Origin: Planctomycetota bacterium
GTDB taxonomy: Bacteria; Planctomycetota; Phycisphaerae; Sedimentisphaerales; Anaerohalosphaeraceae
DNA: 7,181 nucleotides
Assembly: GCA_030637065.1 (NCBI GenBank)
Contig: DAOVVQ010000201.1
Coordinates: 1 to 7,181, forward strand
Reading direction: 5' to 3'
In this document: piece by piece, positions 1 through 5,612 of the stretch
How the letters are laid out: every line of letters begins with the position of its first letter
Position numbering within the stretch: position 1 is the stretch's first letter
Made by a program: the position numbers and the translations under genes
The notes under the pieces: generated by a model
What the model was told of the DNA's origin: nothing
The model's database searches: none
Seen by the model: only the letters and a program-made list of their open reading frames with translations

Positions 1-592
1 AGGCCAGTTGGAACGTTTCCTGGACCGCCCGTTCCTGCTGATGCTGGGCGATATTTTCTTCGAGGTGCCCGACTTGGCGCTCATGCTGCGCGAGTTCGAG
101 GACGGCCAAGCCTCCGCCGTGCTCGGGCTTACTGTGACCCTGCGACTTCAAGGACGCACGAATCCGATTCTTCGCCTGCGCCACCTTGCCGACAATCGTC
201 CTGCGATGCAGTATCGTCTGACGCCATTGCCGAACTTCCTTGCTCGGCATATAAACGCAAGGCAGCTCGCCGATACTCATGAGCACCGCCATCTTGCGGG
301 CATCGATCCGATCGTTCTTCTTGGCCGTGCGATATATCCACGTCATCTTCGACGGATTGACAACCTTGACCTCGTCAACGCAGTCGAGCAGAGAATCATA
401 GATAAAACCAGCTTGGCCGCCGATCTCAAACGCCAACTCCACCCTCTCGCCGGATTGCTTCTGCGCCAGCAGAAACTTACGCATCGAGCCCACATCAGGC
501 CCCATCGTCTCGTAAATATCCCGCTTGCCCTTTTCCACTACACACGCAACCACTTTCTTGCAATCAATGTCAAATCCAATATACTTGCTCAT
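1..592 (-). CDS. IS110-family DEDD transposase (recombinase), N-terminal part, runs off the window
   Basis: The frame is open from ATG at 592 to the left edge, giving 197 codons with no stop or frameshift. The C-terminal part, with the Tnp-family serine domain, lies outside. The protein begins MSKYIGFDIDCKK, the RuvC-like start usually seen as GIDVSK in this family. AFEIGG follows near residue 56, and KKNDRIDARKMA near 91-102 is the hallmark IS110 motif. The four acidic residues D8 (or D10), E56, D94 and D97 fit the DEDD catalytic set. After residue 155 the chain becomes polar and probably coiled-coil (ELAQHERQVGHLEENIAQHQ), as is usual between the RuvC and C-terminal domains. The start is fixed by a perfect AGGAGG six bases upstream. 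Known of the family: RNA-guided recombination of a circular intermediate. Whether this copy is complete cannot be seen. Confidence 0.93.
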   Translation of the reverse strand, partial: MSKYIGFDIDCKKVVACVVEKGKRDIYETMGPDVGSMRKFLLAQKQSGERVELAFEIGGQAGFIYDSLLDCVDEVKVVNPSKMTWIYRTAKKNDRIDARKMAVLMSIGELPCVYMPSKEVRQWRQTILHRRTIVGKVAQAKNRIRASLKSQGHSKPEHGGGLAVLELAQHERQVGHLEENIAQHQQERAVQETFQLA

Positions 593-594
593 TA

Positions 595-698
595 GGAGCC
601 TCCTGTAAAAAAGGTTATTGTGGCGTTAAACGACCACGAGGGGAAAACTCCAGGGCCGATACACTCGAGCCCATATTATAACCAAACCGGGAGGCTCC
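595..698. repeat. 9-bp inverted repeat linking transposase Shine-Dalgarno to an upstream hairpin loop
   Basis: GGAGCCTCC at 595-603 is the exact reverse complement of GGAGGCTCC at 690-698. The first copy covers the transposase ribosome binding site. The second spans the loop and inner stem of the 685-702 hairpin. On the minus-strand transcript the loop AGCCTC could pair with the GAGGCT of the ribosome binding region. Confidence 0.6.
599..604 (-). promoter_or_regulatory. Shine-Dalgarno of the IS110 transposase
   Basis: AGGAGG on the minus strand lies six bases before the ATG at 592. It is a full consensus site and decides the start. The site and its spacer form the near-palindrome AGGAGGCTCCT. 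Confidence 0.8.
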
Positions 699-745
699 GG
701 TTACATAGCTTATCTGTGGTCACGCTTACTTTGTCACGGACCAAC
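605..745 (-). ncRNA. candidate IS110 bridge RNA / structured transposase leader
   Basis: This stretch of about 140 bases before the transposase has no convincing ORF but holds four consecutive hairpins. 717-743 has stem TGGTC/GACCA. 685-702 has a perfect 6-bp stem AACCGG/CCGGTT with a 6-base loop. 653-672 has 4+3 bp with a bulged A. 620-637 has 4+3 bp with a bulged A. In the IS110 subgroup the bridge RNA, which carries target- and donor-binding loops, is transcribed from this side of the transposase in the same direction, so position and orientation agree. The guide loops cannot be assigned without the element's ends and target. The hairpins are seen; the bridge-RNA identity is inferred. Confidence 0.5.
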
Positions 746-776
746 CGCGATAATGTCCATTTTAAGCCCAAAAATC

Positions 777-1172
777 CTACTTTTCAAAGCCGAGGTTCTT
801 TTTGCCAACGCTATTAAAAATCATTCCAACAATAATGGCCGCATGTTCTGGATTGAAGCCTTTATCTATAAGTCTGCTGAAAGTGGCGTAACGCAAGACA
901 TTCGCATTTCCAAATTTCGCCGGGCGAAAATCTGCCGAACATATTTTGAGCAAGTATTCTCGATCATCGGAGGATAGGTGCTGAAGCGGGTCCTGAGAGG
1001 GTGGCTTAACGATTTGAGATGCTTCCCAAAGTTTTACCATTGCTTCTCGCTGCATATTGCTCACCGGAATACTGGCGCCCCATGTGTCTAATTCATGATT
1101 CCTGCGTTTATTACTTATCATGAAGTAAATGATTACAACTAATATCACACTTCCCGCAATCCAATAGATCAT
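777..1172 (-). CDS. small membrane-anchored protein of unknown function
   Basis: This 131-residue protein is not one I recognise. Residues 3-19 (YWIAGSVILVVIIYFMI) form one transmembrane helix or uncleaved anchor. SNKRR follows, so the positive-inside rule puts the C-terminal part in the cytoplasm. The remaining ~110 residues are soluble, with a mixed-charge stretch (SSDDREYLLKIC) and a helix-rich end containing LRYATFSRLIDKGFNPEHAA. The ATG at 1172 has an AGGAG 11 bases upstream (CTCCT at 1184-1188 on plus), a slightly long spacing. The stop is TAG at 777-779. The gene is visibly more AT-rich than the sulfatase and phosphatase nearby, which may mean different ancestry. It lies between an IS110 end and the sulfatase on the same strand as both, but the 231-base gap makes an operon with the sulfatase unlikely. 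Confidence 0.65.
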   Translation of the reverse strand: MIYWIAGSVILVVIIYFMISNKRRNHELDTWGASIPVSNMQREAMVKLWEASQIVKPPSQDPLQHLSSDDREYLLKICSADFRPAKFGNANVLRYATFSRLIDKGFNPEHAAIIVGMIFNSVGKKNLGFEK

Positions 1173-1217
1173 TTAAATTAAATCTCCTTATTTATGTTAC
1201 CCAATTCTTGACGCCGT

Positions 1218-1248
1218 GATGTAAGCAAACAATGTCACGATGTAAAGC
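1218..1248. repeat. two imperfect direct repeats 21 bp apart, upstream of the small membrane protein gene
   Basis: GATGTAAGC at 1218-1226 and GATGTAAAGC at 1239-1248 start 21 bp apart, two helical turns. They lie about 46-76 bases before the start of the 777-1172 gene. The spacing would suit a regulator bound twice on one face of the helix. No factor is recognised, and chance is possible at this length. Confidence 0.3.
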
Positions 1249-1334
1249 TATTTCTTGCGTCTCAATAAATTATGTCCAAACAGTTCGACAATATATAAAG
1301 GTTTTTCGGAGCTCTCGAAAGAACAACTCGCCGG

Positions 1335-1357
1335 AAGCCGGGGACAGGCACCGTTTT
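1335..1357. repeat. single copy of a dispersed GGTGCCTGTCCCCGG-type motif, possible REP-like element
   Basis: On plus it reads AAGCCGGGGACAGGCACCG followed by TTTTC. Preceding bases give a small CCGG/CCGG hairpin (1331-1341). The core GGGGACAGGCACC is familiar to me as a short dispersed sequence in many environmental bacterial genomes, often near REP-associated tyrosine transposase (Y1) genes. Only one copy is in this window, and no such transposase is visible, so this rests on recalled similarity. It lies about 50 bases past the sulfatase stop. Confidence 0.4.
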
Positions 1358-1403
1358 CTACGTCACCTAATAGCTGGCTGTCTCCAACTTCTTGGTTTCT
1401 TGC

Positions 1404-2954
1404 TCATATCTTTTTTTCGCAGTCTTTTAGCCATGCCTCCCACATTTTTGTCATTTTCTCTACCTTTTCCGGGTATCTGGTTGCCAGGTTGTTTAGTTCT
1501 GTTCGGTCTTCTTTGAGGTTGTATAGTTCCCAGTCGATTTCGCCGAGTTTGACCAGTTTCCAGTCGCCGATTCGGATCGCCTTTGCCTTGCTGAACTGCC
1601 AGTAGACTACATCGTGGCCCTTTCGCTGTTTGCCTTTGAAGATCGGGACCAGCGATTTGCCTACCATCGGCTTTAGCTTTCGGCCATCTAACTTTCTGGG
1701 GTAATCGGCGCCGGACAGTTCCATCATCGTTGCCATTACGTCGACGATGTGCCCGAACTGCTGGGTGAACGTCCCGGGCTTGATAACGCCGGGCCAGTTC
1801 GCGATAAACGGCGAACACTGGCCGCCCTCGTGGTCGGTCGATTTGTACTTGCGATACGGCGTATTACTCGCGTTGGCCCACTCGGGCCCGACCGTCCGGT
1901 AGCCCTCGACCGGACCCGGCGGTATGTCCGGCGTAGTATCCGGCGTCTCAGGACAGCCGCCGTTATCCGTCAGGAACATTATCAGAGTATTGTCATCTTC
2001 GCCAAGCTGCCGCAGCTTCTTCATAAGCCGCCCGATATTCTGGTCGACCCGGTCGATCATGGCTGCGTAGACGGCCATCCTCAGATCGGCCTGGTCCTTT
2101 TCCTTCTCCGTCAGCGTATCCCACGCCGGAACATCCGGATGCCGCGGCGAAGGGGCGAACTTTTTGTCGATAATACCCATCTTGACCTGGCGTTTGTACC
2201 GCTCCTTGCGAAGCTCGTCCCAGCCGCCCAGATACCTGCCGCGATACTTGGCAATATCCTCCGGCCAGGCGTGCAGCGGATAGTGCGGCGCGGTATACGG
2301 CAGATACAAAACGAAAGGCCTCTCCTCGTCCTTATATTCCTCAAGCCGGTCGATCGCGTAATCGGTAAACGCATCCGTCGTATAAAAATTCTTATCCTCT
2401 GGAACATAGCCCTCGATCGCCCTGCCCTCGATGGCCCAACGCCTGAGCCCCGAATGCTTCCGTCCGGGCAGACCCTCGCCGGGCCGGGCGGTGGTCCCCG
2501 GATTCCAGAAATTGCAGCACCCGTCGGCCAACCCGTAATACCGGTCAAAACCCCGAGTAGTAGGCAGCGGCTCCTGATGCCACTTGCCGGATATCAGCGT
2601 GCGATAACCGGCTGACCGCAGCACCTCGCCGAACGTTGCGCCGTATTCCATATTCTTTTCGCCAACGGCCTGCGAATACTGACCGGTGAGCAGCGAAGCC
2701 CGCGTAGGCCCGCACTTGGCATTGTTATAAAACTGCAAAAACCGCATCCCGCTGTGGGCGAGCTTGTCGATATTAGGCGTATCAACCTCGCCGCCATAAC
2801 AGCCGATATCCGAATAACCCATATCGTCGACCATAATAAGAATGATATTAGGCCGACCATCCCTCTTATTAGCACCCAAAGCCAACGAATCAGCCGCCAT
2901 AGCCGCAAAACCAAAACCGATTGCCTTTAGAAAACTGCGTCTGTCAGTATGCAT
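1404..2954 (-). CDS. Tat-exported sulfatase (arylsulfatase-type, Cys-type formylglycine enzyme)
   Basis: This 516-residue protein hydrolyses sulfate esters in the periplasm or outside the cell, probably on sulfated polysaccharides or aryl sulfates; the exact substrate cannot be read. TDRRSFLK at residues 3-10 followed by a hydrophobic stretch is a twin-arginine signal. VDDMGYSDIGCYG near 42-54 supplies metal-binding D43 and D44. CGPTRASLLTG at 81-91 is the sulfatase signature; C81 is the residue converted to formylglycine and R85 the conserved arginine. GYRTLISGKWH at 116-126 is the second signature, with K124 and H126. TAPHYPLH (221-228), TDNGG (D330, N331) and K371 before HEGG complete the active site. 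Length is normal for the family. The ATG at 2954 has GGAGA eight bases upstream. No maturase (FGE or anSME) or carbohydrate gene is adjacent, so it appears monocistronic, with its own promoter at 3022-3049. Confidence 0.96.
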   Translation of the reverse strand: MHTDRRSFLKAIGFGFAAMAADSLALGANKRDGRPNIILIMVDDMGYSDIGCYGGEVDTPNIDKLAHSGMRFLQFYNNAKCGPTRASLLTGQYSQAVGEKNMEYGATFGEVLRSAGYRTLISGKWHQEPLPTTRGFDRYYGLADGCCNFWNPGTTARPGEGLPGRKHSGLRRWAIEGRAIEGYVPEDKNFYTTDAFTDYAIDRLEEYKDEERPFVLYLPYTAPHYPLHAWPEDIAKYRGRYLGGWDELRKERYKRQVKMGIIDKKFAPSPRHPDVPAWDTLTEKEKDQADLRMAVYAAMIDRVDQNIGRLMKKLRQLGEDDNTLIMFLTDNGGCPETPDTTPDIPPGPVEGYRTVGPEWANASNTPYRKYKSTDHEGGQCSPFIANWPGVIKPGTFTQQFGHIVDVMATMMELSGADYPRKLDGRKLKPMVGKSLVPIFKGKQRKGHDVVYWQFSKAKAIRIGDWKLVKLGEIDWELYNLKEDRTELNNLATRYPEKVEKMTKMWEAWLKDCEKKI

Positions 2955-2962
2955 GACAAAAC

Positions 2963-2968
2963 TCTCCT
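2963..2968 (-). promoter_or_regulatory. ribosome binding site of the sulfatase gene
   Basis: AGGAGA on the minus strand, eight bases before the ATG at 2954, supports that start and places the RR motif at residues 5-6. Confidence 0.65.
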
Positions 2969-3021
2969 TTAACTGCTTCTTATGGACGATGACCTGATAA
3001 ACTGGCGTTCTACTGGCTACA

Positions 3022-3049
3022 ATTATACCAAACCCACCGGAAAAAGCAA
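3022..3049 (-). promoter_or_regulatory. candidate sigma70-type promoter for the sulfatase gene
   Basis: On the minus strand TTGCTT (3049-3044) and a perfect TATAAT (3027-3022) are separated by 16 bases. Transcription would start near 3015, leaving a leader of about 60 bases before the ATG at 2954. The -10 is excellent and the -35 partial. Confidence 0.5.
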
Positions 3050-3064
3050 GATATCCGGCGAATC

Positions 3065-3130
3065 CGCCTCCGCCAGGCGCTATAATTACAGCCTGCCTCC
3101 CACGGTATCGAGGTGGCCGAAGTTTTTCGG
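3065..3130. other. divergent intergenic region with two small hairpins and an extra TATAAT
   Basis: CGCCT/AGGCG (3065-3079) is a 5-bp hairpin directly before TATAAT at 3081-3086 on plus, for which I see no good -35. CCGAA/TTCGG (3117-3130) is a second 5-bp hairpin with loop GTTT. Neither is followed by a T-run. If transcription started near 3093, the second hairpin would lie in the leader of the phosphatase gene. A role is not established. Confidence 0.25.
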
Positions 3131-3132
3131 TA

Positions 3133-3159
3133 TTTACATCCAGGCCTGAACAATATAAT
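3133..3159 (+). promoter_or_regulatory. candidate promoter for the sensor/PP2C phosphatase gene
   Basis: TTTACA (3133-3138) and a perfect TATAAT (3154-3159) are separated by 15 bases, shorter than the usual 16-18. Transcription would start near 3166, about 50 bases before the favoured ATG at 3215 and only a few bases before the ATG of the small upstream frame at 3171. Confidence 0.4.
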
Positions 3160-3161
3160 AT

Positions 3162-3218
3162 ATGGGGGAAATGAGATGTGACACTTTACCGGACTTTTGT
3201 CCCAGGCGGTTAAAATGA
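3162..3218 (+). other. possible short upstream ORF overlapping the phosphatase start (ATGA)
   Basis: An 18-codon frame (ATG 3162; internal ATG 3171 would give 15 codons) encodes MGEMRCDTLPDFCPRRLK and stops with TGA at 3216-3218. That stop overlaps the phosphatase ATG at 3215 as ATGA, an arrangement typical of translational coupling. GGGGGAA precedes the ATG at 3171 but is very close. At this length it may be chance. Confidence 0.2.
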
Positions 3219-5518
3219 CTATACGTAATCGACTTTTGGTTCTGTTGCTGAGTATAGCGCTGGCTCCGCTGATACTGACGTCGCTTGTGCATCAGATATC
3301 GATCCGGGTGGCGCGGGGCAGGCTCACCGCCAATACGAGACAGGCCCTCGACACCAATGCCAGAATGGCACTGCCAATTCAGCTTGGCTACCTCGTTGAC
3401 ATCCTCGAGGGGGACAGACGCCTTATCCTTGCACTGCTCAAACGCCAGGTCCGCGAGGTCGAACTGGCCTTGGCTGCAAGCGAAGTTCCGGAAGATCCGG
3501 ATTTCACTGACAATAGATTCGGCTTTGACGCAAACCTGACCAATTCGCCACAGTTACACCATCCGTATTTTACCGACACCGACGATGGCGAGACCGCGGC
3601 CCTTGACATTGACTACCGCAGCCAGGGCTACTCCATCGCCCAGCCTGCCAACCGAACCGCCGCGATGGAGGCAATGAAGCGTCTTTCAACGATAACGCCT
3701 TTGTACCACGAGATATACAGTCAGATGCCCAGCGGCGTCCTGTGGCTGCACACCCGCTTCGACAACGGGCTGCACGTCAGGTATCCAGCCGGTGGAAAGC
3801 CCCCTGAGGCCCTGATGCGCGGCGTGCGATTTTCCGCCGGGCGAAGTGGCCCGAGGCTGCAAGGCCAGATGAAACTTGGTTGGCCGCCTGACGCTCGCGG
3901 CCAGGGTCCCATGGGATCCGGTCAGCGCGGTGTCCCACGGTCACCGAACCAAGACGGCCGACAACGATTCGGTAATGCCCCGCTCCGTCAGGCAGGCCAG
4001 ACCGCACTCCGCGAAGAGACCAGAATTGCCGATCAGGTCAGGGGCAGCAACCTGATGGTTGATCCATCTACGGATCAGACCGTCGCTGTTACCAGCATGC
4101 CCGTCCACAACCCGGACGGCTCGCCTGCGGGGGTTGTGGTAGTGATGAGAACTATCCCGGAGATATTCGAGAACATGCAGCTTGCGGAACGGTGGGGTTC
4201 CAACGTGGACAGAATGCTCATCTTCACCGACCCAAATGCCCTGCCGGAAGACGGCATTACGATACTGCTTCACGACAATCTTGACACGGTCTCTGTAAGG
4301 CGGGGCCGAAGGGTAATTCCCGGAGTGCTGCAATCAAGCGATTCGGAATTGTTCGCCCGGATGATTGATGACCTGTTGTCGGGAAGGCCGGGAGTTCAAC
4401 GGATGGACTACCAGGGCCGGTCATGTCTGTGGGCCTATCAGTCGGTCGCCATCGAACAGGCTGCCGCCCTTTTGATCATACCCTACGAGCGAGTGACCGA
4501 GCTGGCGCAGGATCTGGAGCAGTCACTGATAAAGGAAAGCATCTTCGGGCTCGAAAGCGCAATGGCAGTCCTGCTCGTCGTAGCGGCCTTAGCGGTCATC
4601 CTTGCCGCCATGCGCGCAAGGAACCTGACTAATCCGATCACTGCGCTAATAGAGGCTGGCAGAAAACTCGCAGCCGGAGATTACGATGCCAAAGTACACA
4701 TCAATACGGGCGATGAGCTTGAGCAGTTGGGCCATACGTTCAATGAAACCGGCCCCAAACTGCGCGAACGACAGAAGCTGAAACACTCTCTTGAGTTGGC
4801 CGGTGCCGTGCAGCAATGGTTCCTGCCCGACAGGATGCCCGAGCTTGCCAACTTCCAGGTAGCCGGACGCTGCCTGTATTGCGACGAAACGGGCGGAGAC
4901 TGCTATGACTTTATTGAAATGTCAGACCCGGCATCCGGAAAGCTCGGTATCGTTGTTGGTGATGTCAGCGGTCATGGCATCGGGTCAGCGCTTCTCATGG
5001 CCGCCCTGCGCAGTATGCTCCGCATGGAAGCCCAGCACCAGGCGGACAATCTTGCTTCAATCCTCAATAAGCTCAACGCCGAGCTTGTTCGAGATACCGA
5101 CGATGACAAGTTCGTCACGCTCTTTTACGGATTGCTTGACGATAACAACCGCTCTATGATCTTCAGCTCAGCCGGTCACGAGCCGGCAATCCACCTCCAT
5201 GCCGATACTGGTCGAATAGAGAAGCTATCCAATAACGGCCCGCCGCTTGGTATAATCAAGGACCAGGCCTACAATCAGGCAGGACCGGTAACTCTCGAAC
5301 CCGGCGACATTCTTGTAGTGGGAACCGACGGTATCTGGGAAACGCAAAACCAGCAGGGGCAATTCTTCGGCAAAGAACGCTTTCTCGACATACTCCAAAA
5401 CGCAGACGACCTCTCCGCCGAACAGATATGTTCAAATGTCATCGACTCTGTTACACATTTCGTGCATCCGGCATCCCGCACAGACGACATAACGCTAATC
5501 GTCGTCAAAGCCCTATAG
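3215..5518 (+). CDS. membrane sensor-HAMP-PP2C (SpoIIE/RsbU-type) serine/threonine phosphatase
   Basis: This 767-residue inner-membrane protein (from ATG 3215) likely dephosphorylates an anti-sigma-factor antagonist or similar phosphoprotein in response to an outside signal. Helix 1 is at about 6-26 and helix 2 at about 448-470. Between them is a large extracytoplasmic region whose later part (MPVHNPDGSPAGVVVVMRTI) resembles a Cache-type ligand domain. A Gly/Gln/Arg/Pro-rich, probably disordered insert sits at about 205-265. HAMP is near 471-525. The PP2C domain (about 540-765) has ETGGDCYDF (D562), GDVSGHG (D583), SAGHEPA, GTDGIWE (D705) and RTDDITLIVV (D757, D758), so all metal-binding aspartates are present. 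TTG at 3197, in frame six codons earlier, is the alternative start; ATG 3215 is preferred for AGGCGG five bases upstream. No sigma, anti-sigma or STAS partner is adjacent. Confidence 0.93.
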   Translation: MTIRNRLLVLLLSIALAPLILTSLVHQISIRVARGRLTANTRQALDTNARMALPIQLGYLVDILEGDRRLILALLKRQVREVELALAASEVPEDPDFTDNRFGFDANLTNSPQLHHPYFTDTDDGETAALDIDYRSQGYSIAQPANRTAAMEAMKRLSTITPLYHEIYSQMPSGVLWLHTRFDNGLHVRYPAGGKPPEALMRGVRFSAGRSGPRLQGQMKLGWPPDARGQGPMGSGQRGVPRSPNQDGRQRFGNAPLRQAGQTALREETRIADQVRGSNLMVDPSTDQTVAVTSMPVHNPDGSPAGVVVVMRTIPEIFENMQLAERWGSNVDRMLIFTDPNALPEDGITILLHDNLDTVSVRRGRRVIPGVLQSSDSELFARMIDDLLSGRPGVQRMDYQGRSCLWAYQSVAIEQAAALLIIPYERVTELAQDLEQSLIKESIFGLESAMAVLLVVAALAVILAAMRARNLTNPITALIEAGRKLAAGDYDAKVHINTGDELEQLGHTFNETGPKLRERQKLKHSLELAGAVQQWFLPDRMPELANFQVAGRCLYCDETGGDCYDFIEMSDPASGKLGIVVGDVSGHGIGSALLMAALRSMLRMEAQHQADNLASILNKLNAELVRDTDDDKFVTLFYGLLDDNNRSMIFSSAGHEPAIHLHADTGRIEKLSNNGPPLGIIKDQAYNQAGPVTLEPGDILVVGTDGIWETQNQQGQFFGKERFLDILQNADDLSAEQICSNVIDSVTHFVHPASRTDDITLIVVKAL

Positions 5519-5524
5519 AAGCCA

Positions 5525-5545
5525 CTTGGCCCGGCACTTGCCAAG
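5525..5545 (+). other. hairpin just after the phosphatase stop
   Basis: CTTGGC (5525-5530) and GCCAAG (5540-5545) form a perfect 6-bp stem with a 9-base loop, seven bases after the phosphatase TAG. No T-run follows directly; the nearest, in TTTGCTTTTTTTG, begins about 27 bases later. It is not a proper intrinsic terminator but may protect the 3' end. Confidence 0.3.
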
Positions 5546-5572
5546 GCGACTACGATAAACAAACCGGCCCAT

Positions 5573-5601
5573 TTGCTTTTTTTGCCTGGAATCGCTATAC
5601 T
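5573..5601 (+). promoter_or_regulatory. candidate promoter for miaB
   Basis: TTGCTT (5573-5578) and TATACT (5596-5601) are separated by 17 bases. The -35 hexamer is the same as that proposed for the sulfatase. Transcription would start near 5608, leaving only about five bases before the ATG at 5613, so the message would be nearly leaderless; otherwise the gene is read through from the phosphatase. Confidence 0.35.
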
Positions 5602-5612
5602 TGGCGGCTTGC

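Larger units (their letters stand above)
1..750 (-). mobile_element. IS110-family insertion sequence, left end plus start of transposase gene
   Basis: The element consists of the truncated transposase gene and its upstream non-coding end. IS110 elements usually lack terminal inverted repeats, so the outer boundary cannot be read from sequence alone. The limit near 750 is only an estimate, set by the end of the structured leader and by the stop codon of the neighbouring gene at 777-779. The long non-coding stretch lies upstream of the transposase, which fits the IS110 subgroup rather than IS1111, where it lies downstream; the downstream end is not visible for comparison. Confidence 0.7.
1173..1403. 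other. intergenic region between the sulfatase and the small membrane protein gene
   Basis: I see no convincing gene here. The plus-strand open frames that begin inside it run into the antisense of the sulfatase and lack coding character. The region is AT-rich from about 1173 to 1310, then turns GC-rich. It holds the ribosome binding site of the downstream minus-strand gene, the direct repeats at 1218-1248 and the GGTGCCTGTCCCCGG motif at 1335-1357. No stem followed by a T-run that could serve as an intrinsic terminator for the sulfatase was found. Confidence 0.6.

Noticed and set aside
8..595. Plus-strand open frame of 195 residues
   Set aside because: It is antisense to the IS110 transposase, whose minus-strand frame carries the family motifs and a perfect Shine-Dalgarno. 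The plus frame has no recognisable domain.
620..977. Two plus-strand open frames across 620-817 and 753-977
   Set aside because: They overlap the structured IS110 leader and the antisense of the small membrane protein gene. They lack ribosome binding sites and any domain, while the minus-strand gene has a clean membrane helix and an AGGAG.
1232..1605. Plus-strand open frames between the small gene and the sulfatase end
   Set aside because: Serine/phenylalanine-rich translations that run into the sulfatase antisense; no plausible start signal.
1749..2615. Plus-strand open frame of 288 residues
   Set aside because: It lies wholly antisense to the sulfatase and is arginine/proline/leucine-rich as expected of a GC-rich shadow. 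The sulfatase frame holds all catalytic motifs.
1404..5518. Sulfatase and phosphatase as a joint sulfated-polysaccharide sensing system
   Set aside because: They are divergent with separate candidate promoters, and nothing in either sequence shows a shared substrate. Neighbourhood alone is too weak, so it is noted only as a possibility in one finding.
5525..5584. Intrinsic terminator between the phosphatase and miaB
   Set aside because: The 6-bp hairpin and the T-run are about 27 bases apart, so they do not form one terminator.
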